DNA from: Ianthella basta
Lineage: Eukaryota; Porifera; Demospongiae; Verongiida; Ianthellidae
Assembly (NCBI GenBank): GCA_964019415.1
Contig: OZ025882.1
Location: 4,443,427-4,507,426 of the forward strand
Reading direction: 5' to 3'
DNA: 64,000 nt
Of this stretch, positions 23,961 through 35,500 are shown in pieces. Within the stretch, counting starts at the first letter, position 1. Each line of letters opens with the position of its first letter. The translations under genes were made by a program, and so were the position numbers. Below the pieces are notes generated by a model that had not been told where the DNA came from, did not search any database, and saw only the letters and a list, made by a program, of their open reading frames with translations.

Positions 23961-25500
23961 TCCAGATTTCAAGAGCGCAAGTCTACTCCTTCCCGCTCGA
24001 TTTGACAGGAGATGATATATATAGCTACAACTCCAACCGCTATAATATTGCGGGCATGATTTAATACTATGAATATGATTACCATGATCATGTCTAGTAT
24101 GCTGTGACAGCCTTACTCACATGTCCTACTCAGAGTGATTGCACTAAGGCATGGATGTGCCATTTGGATAACTACATCGACTATATCAGTGGAATTAAAA
24201 ATCGATGTCATGCGTACAGTACGTTCCTTTCTTGTTTTGCTACCAACGCCGGAACAGATATGCTATTTATAAATTAATAGGGCCTGTTATTAGACAGCTT
24301 CAGGACACACTGCTCCTAGCTAAGACAAGAGCTCTGCTGTATGTGGCGCGTCAATCGACACACAGTAACACACATATGCTGGTGTACGTCAACTTCAGAT
24401 CGCCACTCCATTGGACACCACCTCAAACTCACGCCAGTGCTACCAAGTAAGACAGGTTCACGGTCGCCCTCCTACACCTTAGTCTCGTTAGTTCCCAGAC
24501 CCTTCCGAAGCCCACGGGAAGGGTCTGGGGACCAGACTGCCTACACCTATGACCAGGGTAGCTGGGCTACAGCACGGAGTGCTTAACTTACATTTCCTCT
24601 GCTCCGGCACACGCTACACAAGAGCCTAGCGCGAGGAGCAATGATACTATTTTCGGCTCCATCCTTTACCAAGCAACCTCTGGAGCTCACTGAAGAACCC
24701 AAGACATACATGTACTCGCTGCCACTGTCACATGGAGTAGTCACCAGTCAGTATCGCGAACGTGTCAACGTTAACTAGCACAGGTCATGATCACGAGACT
24801 GGCCAAGGAAGCTGTGCAGGTGCGGAACTGAGTGCAGTGTAAACACGATACAAAATGGCTTCCGTGTGAGATGGCAAAATTTCCATTGGCGAACTTTAGA
24901 TATGAAGCAAGACTTGAGTACCACTATCAGTCAGCATATTGCCTGATTTCCTCCACCTGCATGTATGAGGGTATGGGACCAAGCTAGCTAGCTAGCAAGC
25001 CTTCAGGTTTTTCCTCATTACAATTCATTGCCAATAGCTATGCATTGACATTTCAAGCAGCTAGTTAGTTGCGTGACTATAGAGTCTAATGCAGTTAGGT
25101 TGGCACAATGTAGTTAAAGTGAATTAAACATTCCTTAGGCTTAGGTCATTGCTGTCATATAGCTAGCTAGCTAGCTACAGCTATATAGCTAGCTACAGCT
25201 ATATAGCTACAGTGCTTCAATCCTAAAGGTTCCACAATGAAATAACATAGCCATTACTACAGGATAATCAAATTTTGAAATTCTTACGCAAACAACCTAC
25301 CTAATGAAAGAATCTTTCCTTTACTGTGCAACTAAAACCTGAAATAGCTTGTGAATGAGCATTTTCAGAAAAAAAACATACTTAAGAATGTCAGCCTTAA
25401 ATTCCGTGAAATATAAGTTTCTAACATCAATTGCATATTAATCATTGGTGCATTAGGCAAACCATACAATAGAGACTGGAAGTACATGTGGCATGTTATT
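23961..25500. other. Spacer without recognised gene
   Basis: No exon with recognisable protein content. It holds a 59-bp hairpin (24480-24538) and simple TAGC/TATAGC repeats near 25160-25210. Confidence 0.5.
24480..24538. mobile_element. Miniature hairpin, TAGTCTCG family
   Basis: A 59-bp inverted repeat whose left end TAGTCTCGTTAGTTCCCAGAC pairs with the right end; GACCCTTCCCG-like arms face a 10-bp loop. The ends match the 14687-15157 element, so it may be an extreme deletion derivative. Confidence 0.6.
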
Positions 25501-25800
25501 GTGCAACTAACCAGGCTGTGCATGGACATGCATGGAGTAGGCTCAACCCTATGGACTTGAGTGCCTGTATCTAAGTCAGCTGTGGCCACAAGGAAGGCAT
25601 TAATGGTGCCTTCTTTCTCTATGTTTAGACCTTCCCCAATCCCAATGACATGCCATGAAGCTCTCACTCACACTTGGTCCATGTATATAACTCAGAACTG
25701 TCTTCACAGACCATTCACTGTCTAGGCTACGGACGACAGCTCTGTTGGCATAAACAAGTTGCTGGAATTGTTTTGGGCAAACATGGACCATGCTATCTGT
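25365..25800 (-). pseudogene. Orphan exon pair, copy 1 (possible exon or relic)
   Basis: On the minus strand, one frame reads VHVCPKQFQQLVYANRAVV then SEWSVKTVLSYIHGPS (25791-25690). A second frame reads RASWHVIGIGEGLNIEKEG then NAFLVATADLDTGTQVHR (25667-25550). The second part is repeated at 27661-27933 together with about 500 bp of flank. I do not recognise the family. The frames could be two exons of a cytosolic protein; no domain is assignable. It may be a partial duplicate of the 27.7 kb copy. Confidence 0.35.
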
Positions 25801-26524
25801 ATGCTACACACCGGTTAAGTTATCCTAACTCTCTATTATGACCTTCATCACAGCACCCCTGCACACACCAGGGGAAGTACAGTCCATTTCATTTCCAGTG
25901 CGCCATGTGCATGTTTCCTATTGCTACTTCATTCTGAAATAGGGTTTCCAAGTCCACAAAGTATTGTGTTATAGCTCTTCAGGAAATGGGTTCGCATACC
26001 ATGGCTTTGTCAATACTATTTCTTTGTTAGGTATTTGAGTCTAGTGCTAATATTGTGACTGAGGGTTTGAGGAAGTTTCAGTTTTAATAGCAGCATGTGC
26101 TAGATGCTTGAAAATGTAGTTGTATATATATAGCTACATATACCTGAAACAAGTGCAATTAGCCTGTTATACAATGTATATCAATCCTCCACTTCTCTCA
26201 TGATTCACACTTGCTGCTTACTTCAGTAAAGAAAGCATGCAGTGTAAATTGTATGCAGTTCAATAGCCTAGCAACACTGCTGTGTGTCCAATTGGAGGTG
26301 CATACATCGCTATCCCCGGCCAAAGTTAGCTTGAACGCCATTTGAAGGACATACGTGGTCGTTTCCATGTTCTTTTCAGTAGGTTAGCATGGAACCTAGG
26401 TGCTAGCCCACACCTTGAGCTCCCGGATTACAGAAATAAGGTATAATGCCTGCACCATTACCCTATGGCTGAGACTAAGTGTGTTACTCAGCTTAGCTGC
26501 CCACTATAAAAGGTACAGAAACTA

Positions 26525-26720
26525 GAAATAATAAAAATTTTTTACAAAAATTGTATGGATGTAGGGATGGCATATATAAAAGACAGAAACAAGTTAGGAC
26601 TGTTACACAGTGGAGCATTGACCATCGTCCCTACATTCAAGGATGTAGGACTATTTATCAAGTGACTGTGATATTCTTGCATCTAGGGACCATGGTTAAT
26701 GCATGGTTAGCTCATAGGAT
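26525..26720. mobile_element. MITE family A, partial copy
   Basis: It begins with TTTTTTACAAAAATTGTATGG, then GATGTAGGGATGGCAT, ACACAGTGGAGCATT and the central CCCTACATTCAAGGATGTAGGACTA-like words. The right arm stops after GGGACCATGGTTAATGC. The full-length relative is at 42960-43200 and another partial copy is at 36150-36300. Confidence 0.75.
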
Positions 26721-27660
26721 ATTGCATCCACCTTTCATGCATGAGCATTCTAACATACATACTTTCTTCCAGTCATTGTAGCTTCCTCGCTTTGTCTGCA
26801 AACCATGCACACGTTATATAAAGTGTCAACATCATGGCTGTCTAGCTTCCAACAAGTCTTGCATGAGCCTTCTTAATGTCATCTCAAACGCAGTCAAGTT
26901 TATGGAGCAGTGCAGGTTTTTTCCTTCCACCTCTGTTTTTGTCCCATTAACTGGTTTGCCTTGGTGGCTGAAACTCCACATTAAAGAGTGTGTCCCAGGT
27001 TTGATGCTGGCTGTGCATCACATTTCCCCCTATCACCTGTTCTTGAGTCATGGTGTACTGTAAGTTGTAACTTACATATATACGTGTATAGACACTTCTG
27101 ACTCATACATAGAGCTCTCTTGAACCTGTGCTAACATGAGCACGAATGGTGATATCATAAATGAGAGAATAAATGCATTAATACTCTCACATAAATCAAA
27201 TTCAAATGTAGCAGTCTTATTTCATCAATCAATGCTTTCTTTGCAAGGCCATGTACAACTGCGCATGCATGTTCAAATTCATAGCATGTGCCACACAACC
27301 TGTCCTACTGCCCACACATGAATATTTGGCCATGCAAATCTGACCCAGAAATGTGTATCACAAATTGTTACTAATCATCACAGAGGTACATTACCTCTTT
27401 TTCCTCAAAAACAAAAATGGAACCTTTAGAATTGGAGCACTGTAACTAGATGATTATGTATGTCTATAGCTAATGGAAGTTGCAAAATATCTGCTAGTTT
27501 GTCTAGCTAGCCAAAAAGGTGCGCAAGACACTTTCATTGTACTTCATTCCCAGGTGGGTCAGCATGCATCATAGATGTGTGCCAATGTGTACATTGGACG
27601 CAATAATGTAGCTAGCTAAATTGTTGCACATTAGTACCAAGTAGCTAGCTAGCTATATAT

Positions 27661-27950
27661 CTAGCTTCCCTTCCACTCTTTGCAAGTGTACTGCAGTTCT
27701 TCAAGGGCAGCAGTTTCCCATGCAACTCTCTTCTCAAGGCTGCCCATTGTAGGGACATCTGGATACAGGAAGATGTCTCCATCATGCATGGACATGCATG
27801 GAGTAAGCTCAGTCCTATGGACTTGAGTGTCTGTATCTAAGTCAGCTGTGGCCACAAGGAGGGCATTAATGGTGCCTTCTTTCTCTATGTTTAGACCTTC
27901 CCCAATCCCAATGACATGCCATGAAGCTCTCACTCACACCTGGTTCATGT
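27661..27950 (-). CDS. Orphan exon, copy 2 (hypothetical protein, terminal exon)
   Basis: The minus-strand frame reads RASWHVIGIGEGLNIEKEG, NALLVATADLDTDTQVHR, then IFLYPDVPTMGSLEKRVAWE and LQYTCKEWKGS before a stop. It looks like real coding sequence (mixed composition, conserved with copy 1 at 25.6 kb) but I cannot name it. Upstream on the same strand an open frame at 29002-28796 starts MTSSRKPSLHC and ends near a GTAAG donor (around 28795), so a small gene spanning 27.7-29.0 kb is possible. Confidence 0.35.
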
Positions 27951-28795
27951 AACATGTCAACTCACTCATGTCTTGCTGCTGTCTGTATGCCACACACCGG
28001 GTGAGTTATCATAAGTTACGCTGTCTCTCATCACAACACACCAGGGGAACTACAGTCCATTTCATTTCCAGTGCATGTGCATGTTTCCTATTGCTACTTC
28101 ATTCTGAAATAGGATTTCCAAGTCCACGAAGCATTGTGTTAACTCTTCAGAAAATGGGTTTGTATTCAATGTTTATATAGCCACATATACCTGAAACAAG
28201 TGTAATTAGCCTGTTATACTGTGTGTATTGATTCTCTCATGATTCACACTTGCTACTTACTTCAGTAAGGAAAGCATGCAGTGCTAATTGAATGTATAAA
28301 TATGCTTTGGTCATTCCTGTAATCCACTAGTCCTACCTTCACCAAAGTAATATATATATACATATTATAAGGTCTAGTAACACTGTGTGTGCAGGCTTCA
28401 TAGCTGCTACTACGTACTGTTGTGCATGGTTGTTGCAATGTGTTTGCTGCCCTGCCTGCTGCCACTGCACTAGCTCACTCACAGCTAGTGTCAGATGCTT
28501 CCAGCTATTCATGCACTCCACTACAGCCCATGATCAAACAGTGGTTGTTTTTGGGCCATGTTTTGCGTTCCCTTTCACTGTGTGTGCTCCCATTAGGACA
28601 AACAGAGTAATGACTTAATTATTGTGAAGCCAGATCCTGCTTATCAGACAGCACGGTAGTACTGTCGATGTAGGGATGGCGGTTGTTGTTTGTATGTTGT
28701 AATGCAAACGAAAAGTAGCGCTATCGCCATATAGGGCTGAAACCGGCGAAGAAGGTTACCCAAGAGTACCTGTTGCATACAACTCAGTACTAACC

Positions 28796-29002
28796 TTACT
28801 TCCCAGCGAAAGAGCGTGGTCTGGCAGAGAACGACCTCGACATTTCCCCTGTTTCGTCTTCTTCTTTTCTTTCATCTCTGGCAACAGTAGCGAACGAACC
28901 ATAACGAGTAAAAGGAAGGGATAAAGGAAGAATTCTTTTGTACGTTAGAAACCTCCGCGAACAAGTTTCGCAATGCAATGAGGGCTTCCGAGAAGACGTC
29001 AT
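28796..29002 (-). CDS. Possible first exon of a small minus-strand gene
   Basis: The frame starts ATG at 29000-29002 (MTSSRKPSLHCETCSRRF) and runs 68 codons, rich in Arg, Ser and Glu, to a GTAAG donor-like site. The start lies in a GACGTCAT...ATGACGTAAT inverted pair (28996-29015), which resembles two CRE/ATF half-site clusters. It is hypothetical; no homologue is recognised. Confidence 0.3.
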   Translation of the reverse strand: MTSSRKPSLHCETCSRRFLTYKRILPLSLPFTRYGSFATVARDERKEEDETGEMSRSFSARPRSFAGK

Positions 29003-29016
29003 TTTAATATGACGTA
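28995..29016. promoter_or_regulatory. Paired CRE-like motifs
   Basis: GACGTCAT and ATGACGTAA lie in inverted orientation around the start of the 68-codon open frame. TGACGTCA is the known CREB/ATF core. Function is inferred only from the motif. Confidence 0.25.
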
Positions 29017-29521
29017 ATGAACGCTTTGGCTACATTGGTTCGCCTAATCCAGTTCAGAATATTTGAATTGTTCATACTGCACAGCTCGAGAATTCCTATA
29101 TCCAAACAGTTTCTTGACATGCTTGGTTCAAGTGTACTTCACACAGCTAGCGCTCATGATCATGCAATGCCTCATCAATATTTACACAGTGGCTTGTGCC
29201 ATGTGTACTCATCAGTTAGTATATACCTGCATGTGCTGGTCCTGACTATTTAATTTTACTTAGATGCACTGGTGGTGTTTTTCACCCCATTAACTAACAC
29301 TACTACTCTACTTGCACATACAGTGCTCACCCACTGCAACTTGTGCGCAATGCACTGCATGCATGGGGATCTTTTCCATTGCAGCATATAATACTGATAC
29401 ACTCAATTACAGCCAACGTTTTAGTGTCTCTAGCAAAAAGGTGATCATACAATGTATACGTTAATGCATTATATACACTCACTTAAAATTAAGTCAATTA
29501 TTGCAGGATTATATTACACAC

Positions 29522-32500
29522 TCAATGCCAATGCTTTCTTTGCAAGTCCATGTACAAATCCCTAGCACTGGCCATTGGAGCCCCCAGTTGTGCAGCCAGC
29601 TGTGGGTTGGCCACATGGCTCAAGCTCTCCTGTGGGATGTCCAGCACAGCCTGACTGCCAGGCACTGTTAGCAGGTCCACAATAGTAGCAAAGCCTGGTC
29701 GACTGTGGTACTCCAGGTTCCTGTACAAATCAATGACAATAACAGATATAAAATGTAAAATGTCACCACTTGTGACAGTGATATCTAACAATTCATGTGC
29801 TGAGCACGAGCATACAACCAAGTATGCACATAGGACAAATTATACACATTGTAGGGGGCAATGCACATGTTCTCTGTACACCTATACAATGGTTTCACCA
29901 GTGAGGCACACAACTTCCACTAGTTCCACATGGACTGTATGGTCCAAAGACTACAAATGTACATGATGTCCTGCACAGTACTCCAGGTCACTCAACCCTC
30001 TCTCTCACAGTGTCTTGTGAGCTAGCTATAGTGAGTGCCTATTGCTTTAGACTACCTGCACACAACTTGTTAGGTCCCCCAATTCTGTGCACTAACCAGC
30101 AGTCCACCATAATGGAGTAGATGGCCCTTGGACATCCAGGAGGTGGTGGTTGCACAATAATATCCTGTCTTTCTTCATGCATTGCTTCAATGACCTGTTG
30201 TGAGCAAGACAAGTACAAAGTATATATGCATACGAGTATAGTGATCCTATTGCCTCCTAAATGTATTGTAATATAATGCACATGAAACTCCATCTAGTAA
30301 CTGGGGTTGTTTGAACCCGATCCGACAAACAATTAATGGTGCCGTTGGTTGACTCTCTGGGCATGTAGCCATCAGCAGTCATTCTAGTCCAGCCGCTAGA
30401 CCCTACTTTGTCATCGTGCGTGGGGGCGGAAGAAATGTAGGGTCTAGCAGAATGTCTAAATGTGTAAATTCCACTCCTTGCGCTGACCAATGAGATCGCA
30501 GCTGCTTCAGATCACAGCAGCAATTATGGAGACACCGGCGTATATTGACCAAAGTAGAGACAGGGCGGCAGTTGTATTAATACGTTCGCTGCAGGCTGTG
30601 AAGCCCCCGATTGTTGAGGAAAGCCTAGGCGACGCATTTCCCACCCTCTGGTCATATATTGCTCTCGATACTGAGTGTTATTAGTCGACGTTGTTCGTAA
30701 TGGACGTTCTTAAAAAAAAAACGCTCAGTAGCACATTGATTGCGAAGTGTGGAATTTACGCATTCTGCTAGACCCTACTTTTCTTCCGCCCCCATGCGCG
30801 ATGACAAAGTAGGGTCTAGCGGCTAGACTACAGTCATTCTTGCTGACATTGAGTACCACACACTCACCTGCTGCAAGGAGAGGTCCTTGTAGGGTGGCTC
30901 TCCAAGTGACCATATCTCATAGAGCAGCATACCATAGCTCCACACATCACTGTGGGTGCTGTACTTCTTGTAGAATAGGGCCTGAAAGTAGATCAGACAA
31001 CAGTAACTACATAACATACAAGTGGTCGCCAGTCATTAAGTACTGCTAACACAGTGCCATCATTCACATCAGATGCCACTGCAGTTAACAGTTACACCAC
31101 ATGCAGTTTGGCCACAACAATGCTGCACTGCTGTCTGTGCTTACCTCGGGTGCTGTGCTCCGAAAGGGGACTTTACCTCCACTTGCCATGTAGTATGTTT
31201 TCTCATCCAAACCACGAGAGAGACCAAAATCAGAGATCTAAAGGGAGCACCAAAACACACCGTACACATAGACAGGATGGAGGAACCATTAGGATGGTTA
31301 CCTCGTGAATATGTCACAGCAAAGTGCCAAGCATTGTGCACTCCACCCACTCGGACACACAAACTACACTTTGCACTAAACATCGTAGTCAGTATGCCAA
31401 AAGTACCTACCTACGTATTTATACTCAATAGCACAAAATGCTTGATGTCCTTGTCTCATGAACCCCAGACTATTGCACAACCACAAGTGTCTGGTCACAT
31501 GAGCTCAGTTTTCTGTTCAGATTGCTGTATTGCCAGTTAGGTGCACACATAGCATACATTCCTGTGCACTCAAATGCACAACAACCACCAACTGCAGAAT
31601 ATACTGAGCTATTGCGGCTACTGCAAGTTGTTGGGCTACAACTGATTGCCCAAGACAAAAGGATGCAAACAGGCCTTCTGTTGTGCAGAGATATTTCATG
31701 TGCCTCCCAACAAGTAGTGGGAAGTGACTGCATTACTGCCTGTTGCCCATAGCAGCAATATCCTATGTATGCAGCTGAGAAGTAATCAATCACTGTCATT
31801 CTTAGTCCCCTTGTTGTGATAATGGGCTCTTAGAGCCACTGCATGAGCAGGTGTTTCCCAGGGCTGAGTCGGTGAAGAGGAATGAGAGAAGCATGACAGC
31901 CTCCCCTATAGAAATCTTTAGAGCTTCCTCCAATGTGGCTTCTTTTGCAGTTACCTACAGTAGGTCATCCTTAAGCCTCACTAGGTTTTCAGCACTAGGT
32001 TTTCAGCACAGTGAAAGCACACCCGAGATGTGAGTGAGTAAGCACCCAGTAGTGTTTGAGCTACCCCACATTGAAGCCTATTTGTTACTTCTGAACAACA
32101 TGTACAGTACAGCTGATGGACTGCCAAGCCTCCTCCTTGCCCTTTCCCGGCCAGCAAGATGCTTTGCAGCACAAAACATTATTATTGACTATTAGACATT
32201 AGTTCATCACATTCCTATATTGCACAATCATTCCACTATTTCAAGTCATGGAAAACTGAGTCATGTGACCAGACTGTTTCTATACTTGTGCACCATTCTA
32301 TATAGCTCATGACACAATTGAGGTACAGGTAGAATGTTAAGAGGCTAGATCAGATTACACAAATACACCCCATCAATGGCGACATGCTCTTCTGCCCACC
32401 AACTGTACATTGACTAAATACCTTGCAGTCTTGGTTGCTATCAAGAAGGATGTTCCTGGCCGCCAGGTCTCTGTGGATGAAACCCTTTCCAGAGAGGTAC

Positions 32501-35500
32501 TTCATGCCTTCTGCAATCTGGCAACAGAACTTTAACAGCAAAGATGGTGTGTTGTCATCAACTCTGCTAGCACGGCTACAAGGAAGCAGTAATATGGCAG
32601 GGATGGCATACATTAGTACACAATGCACTTGTGCCTATATACGCACGTGAGCAACGCCAATTAGAAGGACATGAGCTGGTCCAAAAGACCATTTTCTGCC
32701 TTCCCTTTCATGTAAGAGAGGGGCCAGCAAGCTAGGCTAAGAGGATGAAATAATTGTTGCCCTGATTAGGTAGACTATGCTGAAACTAGGGGTGAAGTGC
32801 TAACATGTGTGTGAAGTACAAAAAGTACAAATCTACTGCCAAAAAGCCTTGAATTTCTTGGGTTTTCTGTACTACTACGTAGATACCTAAATACAGCACC
32901 AGTGCATGTACAGTCCTGCACGTGTGCATGCGCAACACTTACTCTTGATGTAGCCCAATCAGTAAGTTCTTCAGGTCCCCACTGCTCAGGAGCTCCATCA
33001 CCAAAACCAGCTACACAGAAGTAGGAACACACCACTATAAGCACATCCTCCTCCATACCAGCTCCTCCTCGTGCACCATTCAACACACCGGCTCCTCCAC
33101 AGTGACTGCTCCGAGGAGTCTGACCACATTGGGGTGCACAAACTGCTTCATAATGGCCGCCTCTTGGAGCAGCTTCACCTTCTCTGGCTCAGGTGCATCT
33201 CTGTGTGACACCTTGAGGGCCACAGCCACTGTACCCTCTGGAGTGGACCACATTCCCTTGTGCACTACACCAAACTCCCCTGAACCGAGAACTGGGCCAC
33301 GTCTATTGGGAATTTGCAGACAATGATAGCACTGGCACTTGGGAATTTAATTGCACACACTGGTAATTCTGGCACACACATGTTTGCATGCACAGTAACT
33401 CAGTAAAACCATTGTGCATGAAACAGCCAAGAACTCTCTACAGTATCAGCAACCTACGTATATTGCTACATGCATATATGCATGCCAGCATATAATGATA
33501 ATGGATTGTACATATATATACATGCCATATACCCTTTCCCCTGTCTTCCTACACAATGTACAATTACTTTAAGCCTACAAGTTTTACCAGAAACAAGATT
33601 TAGCATTTTGAAAAGTCCAGGACTTGGTGGGTATAGATTTTAATGATCTTGCACTAGTCGCTACATTCACTAACTCTAGCAGCTGTTAAAATTAGTAGCC
33701 TTAATTGAGATAAGCATTCATGATAAACAAATGAATTACAGTACCTCAGGGTATGTGGTGGGATCTCAATGCATCTCATTCTAGACAGGTCATCGTAAAG
33801 CTCAACTACAGATTCAGCTGGAGGCCTGTACTGCACATTCTCATATGCTGGAGTAACACTTTGTTCAAACTGAGGAAGATAAACACAAAATTAATGTCGC
33901 AACTAACTTTCAAGGTACAGAAAAATCAGATCCAAACTTTCATAACACTTACTGAACTTTGCAAGGATGCATAACTACCAGGCTCAGTCCATTCAGTCGA
34001 CATGCCCTCACCAACAGCCGCCTTGCTCTGCATGTTTACCCTAGCTACCTGCATGGGGCAGTGACAACACATGGCATGGGTTCACTTAATACTTACAGTT
34101 TGCATAACAGTAAAGCTTACATTGGATGGAACATAACCATAGATGGTTGCATCAGAATTTCCATTGGAGACAGCCTTTGTTTCGAAGTCTGGGACCTCTT
34201 CATAGGCATTTCTGTTGGGAGCACCTATGCTCTCATACATGGGGTTATTGGATACCAGCTGTGTATGGCCCTCCAGCCGGATGGTGTCATCATCGTTTGG
34301 TGCAGAGTAGTAGACTGATGCCCCAACTACACAAGCCATATAAAGGTAGAGAAGATGGTAAGTGAAGGCAATGATTGGTGCTATATATGGTCAATGACAT
34401 CATCCATCATCTCAGTGGTTAGATCATACTCACTGTCTACACTTGACTTGTTACTTCTTGTTCTGTACTTGTAAACTCCAAACACCACAAGCACAACCAT
34501 GACCACTGATACCACAATCAAAACTACAAGGAAAACAACTATTCCAGCGAGGCCACCAGGATCTACAATATCAAACTGTACTATGCTGTCGTTCTGTGAA
34601 ATACAAGAAGACAAATCTGGTATATACCTGTATGAAGCATAACTAGACATACGTATCAAAGTCACTGTCTTGCTCCACACCATGCAACAGTATGAACTCA
34701 CAAGAGCAGGAGGTGCAGGAGGCATGGTAGGAAGGACTGTTGGCAAATTGACTGCAACTGAATAATAAATAATAGGATACAATGAATTAAAAATGTTACA
34801 TGCAAAATGTATAGAGTGCCTATACTTACTAGCATCCACTGTCCTGCTTGAAGAACTCACACTGTCGGGTGGAACTGTCCTAGTGGCAGTGCTACTGCTG
34901 GTACCTTCAAAGGGGATACAACAAAAGTACAAATAATAGCGGGACTTATAAGGTGTCCCTCAACAACATGATAGTAATGAAAATGCCAAGGTATTTGTTG
35001 GATATAGAGTACAAAGCTTGAGGGCGTAAAGCACTTGAGTGCTGAGTGGTTCAAATTCCACAGGACATCATGGCATTAAGGTGCTATAGATCCAAATCTA
35101 TTCTCTAACCCAAAATTAAATTGTCTTTTCTTTCTTCTCGTGATAATGTCTGAGTATTGGTAACTGACGACATAATGGGAACCAGAAAAACTATTCAGCA
35201 TACCTAATACTTGATACCTGATACATTACAGTCCTTTGCCTCTGCCCCTTAATAAACCTACTTTGTAAGGAAACATGCCACCAAGGACTGATTCAGAAGG
35301 AATAGGTTGCAGAAATAAGCATGTATTACAGCACTGTAAGATAAAAAGGCTGTATATATGATGATGCCGCCCTCTGCCCACAATGTACATACGTTCTGTG
35401 TGGGGTTTATCATCATGCCCACTCTGCCTACAACATATGTGTATGGGAGTCGGAATCACGTACCAAGCAAGTGGAATGCTTCTATGAGATTTAGAACTAT

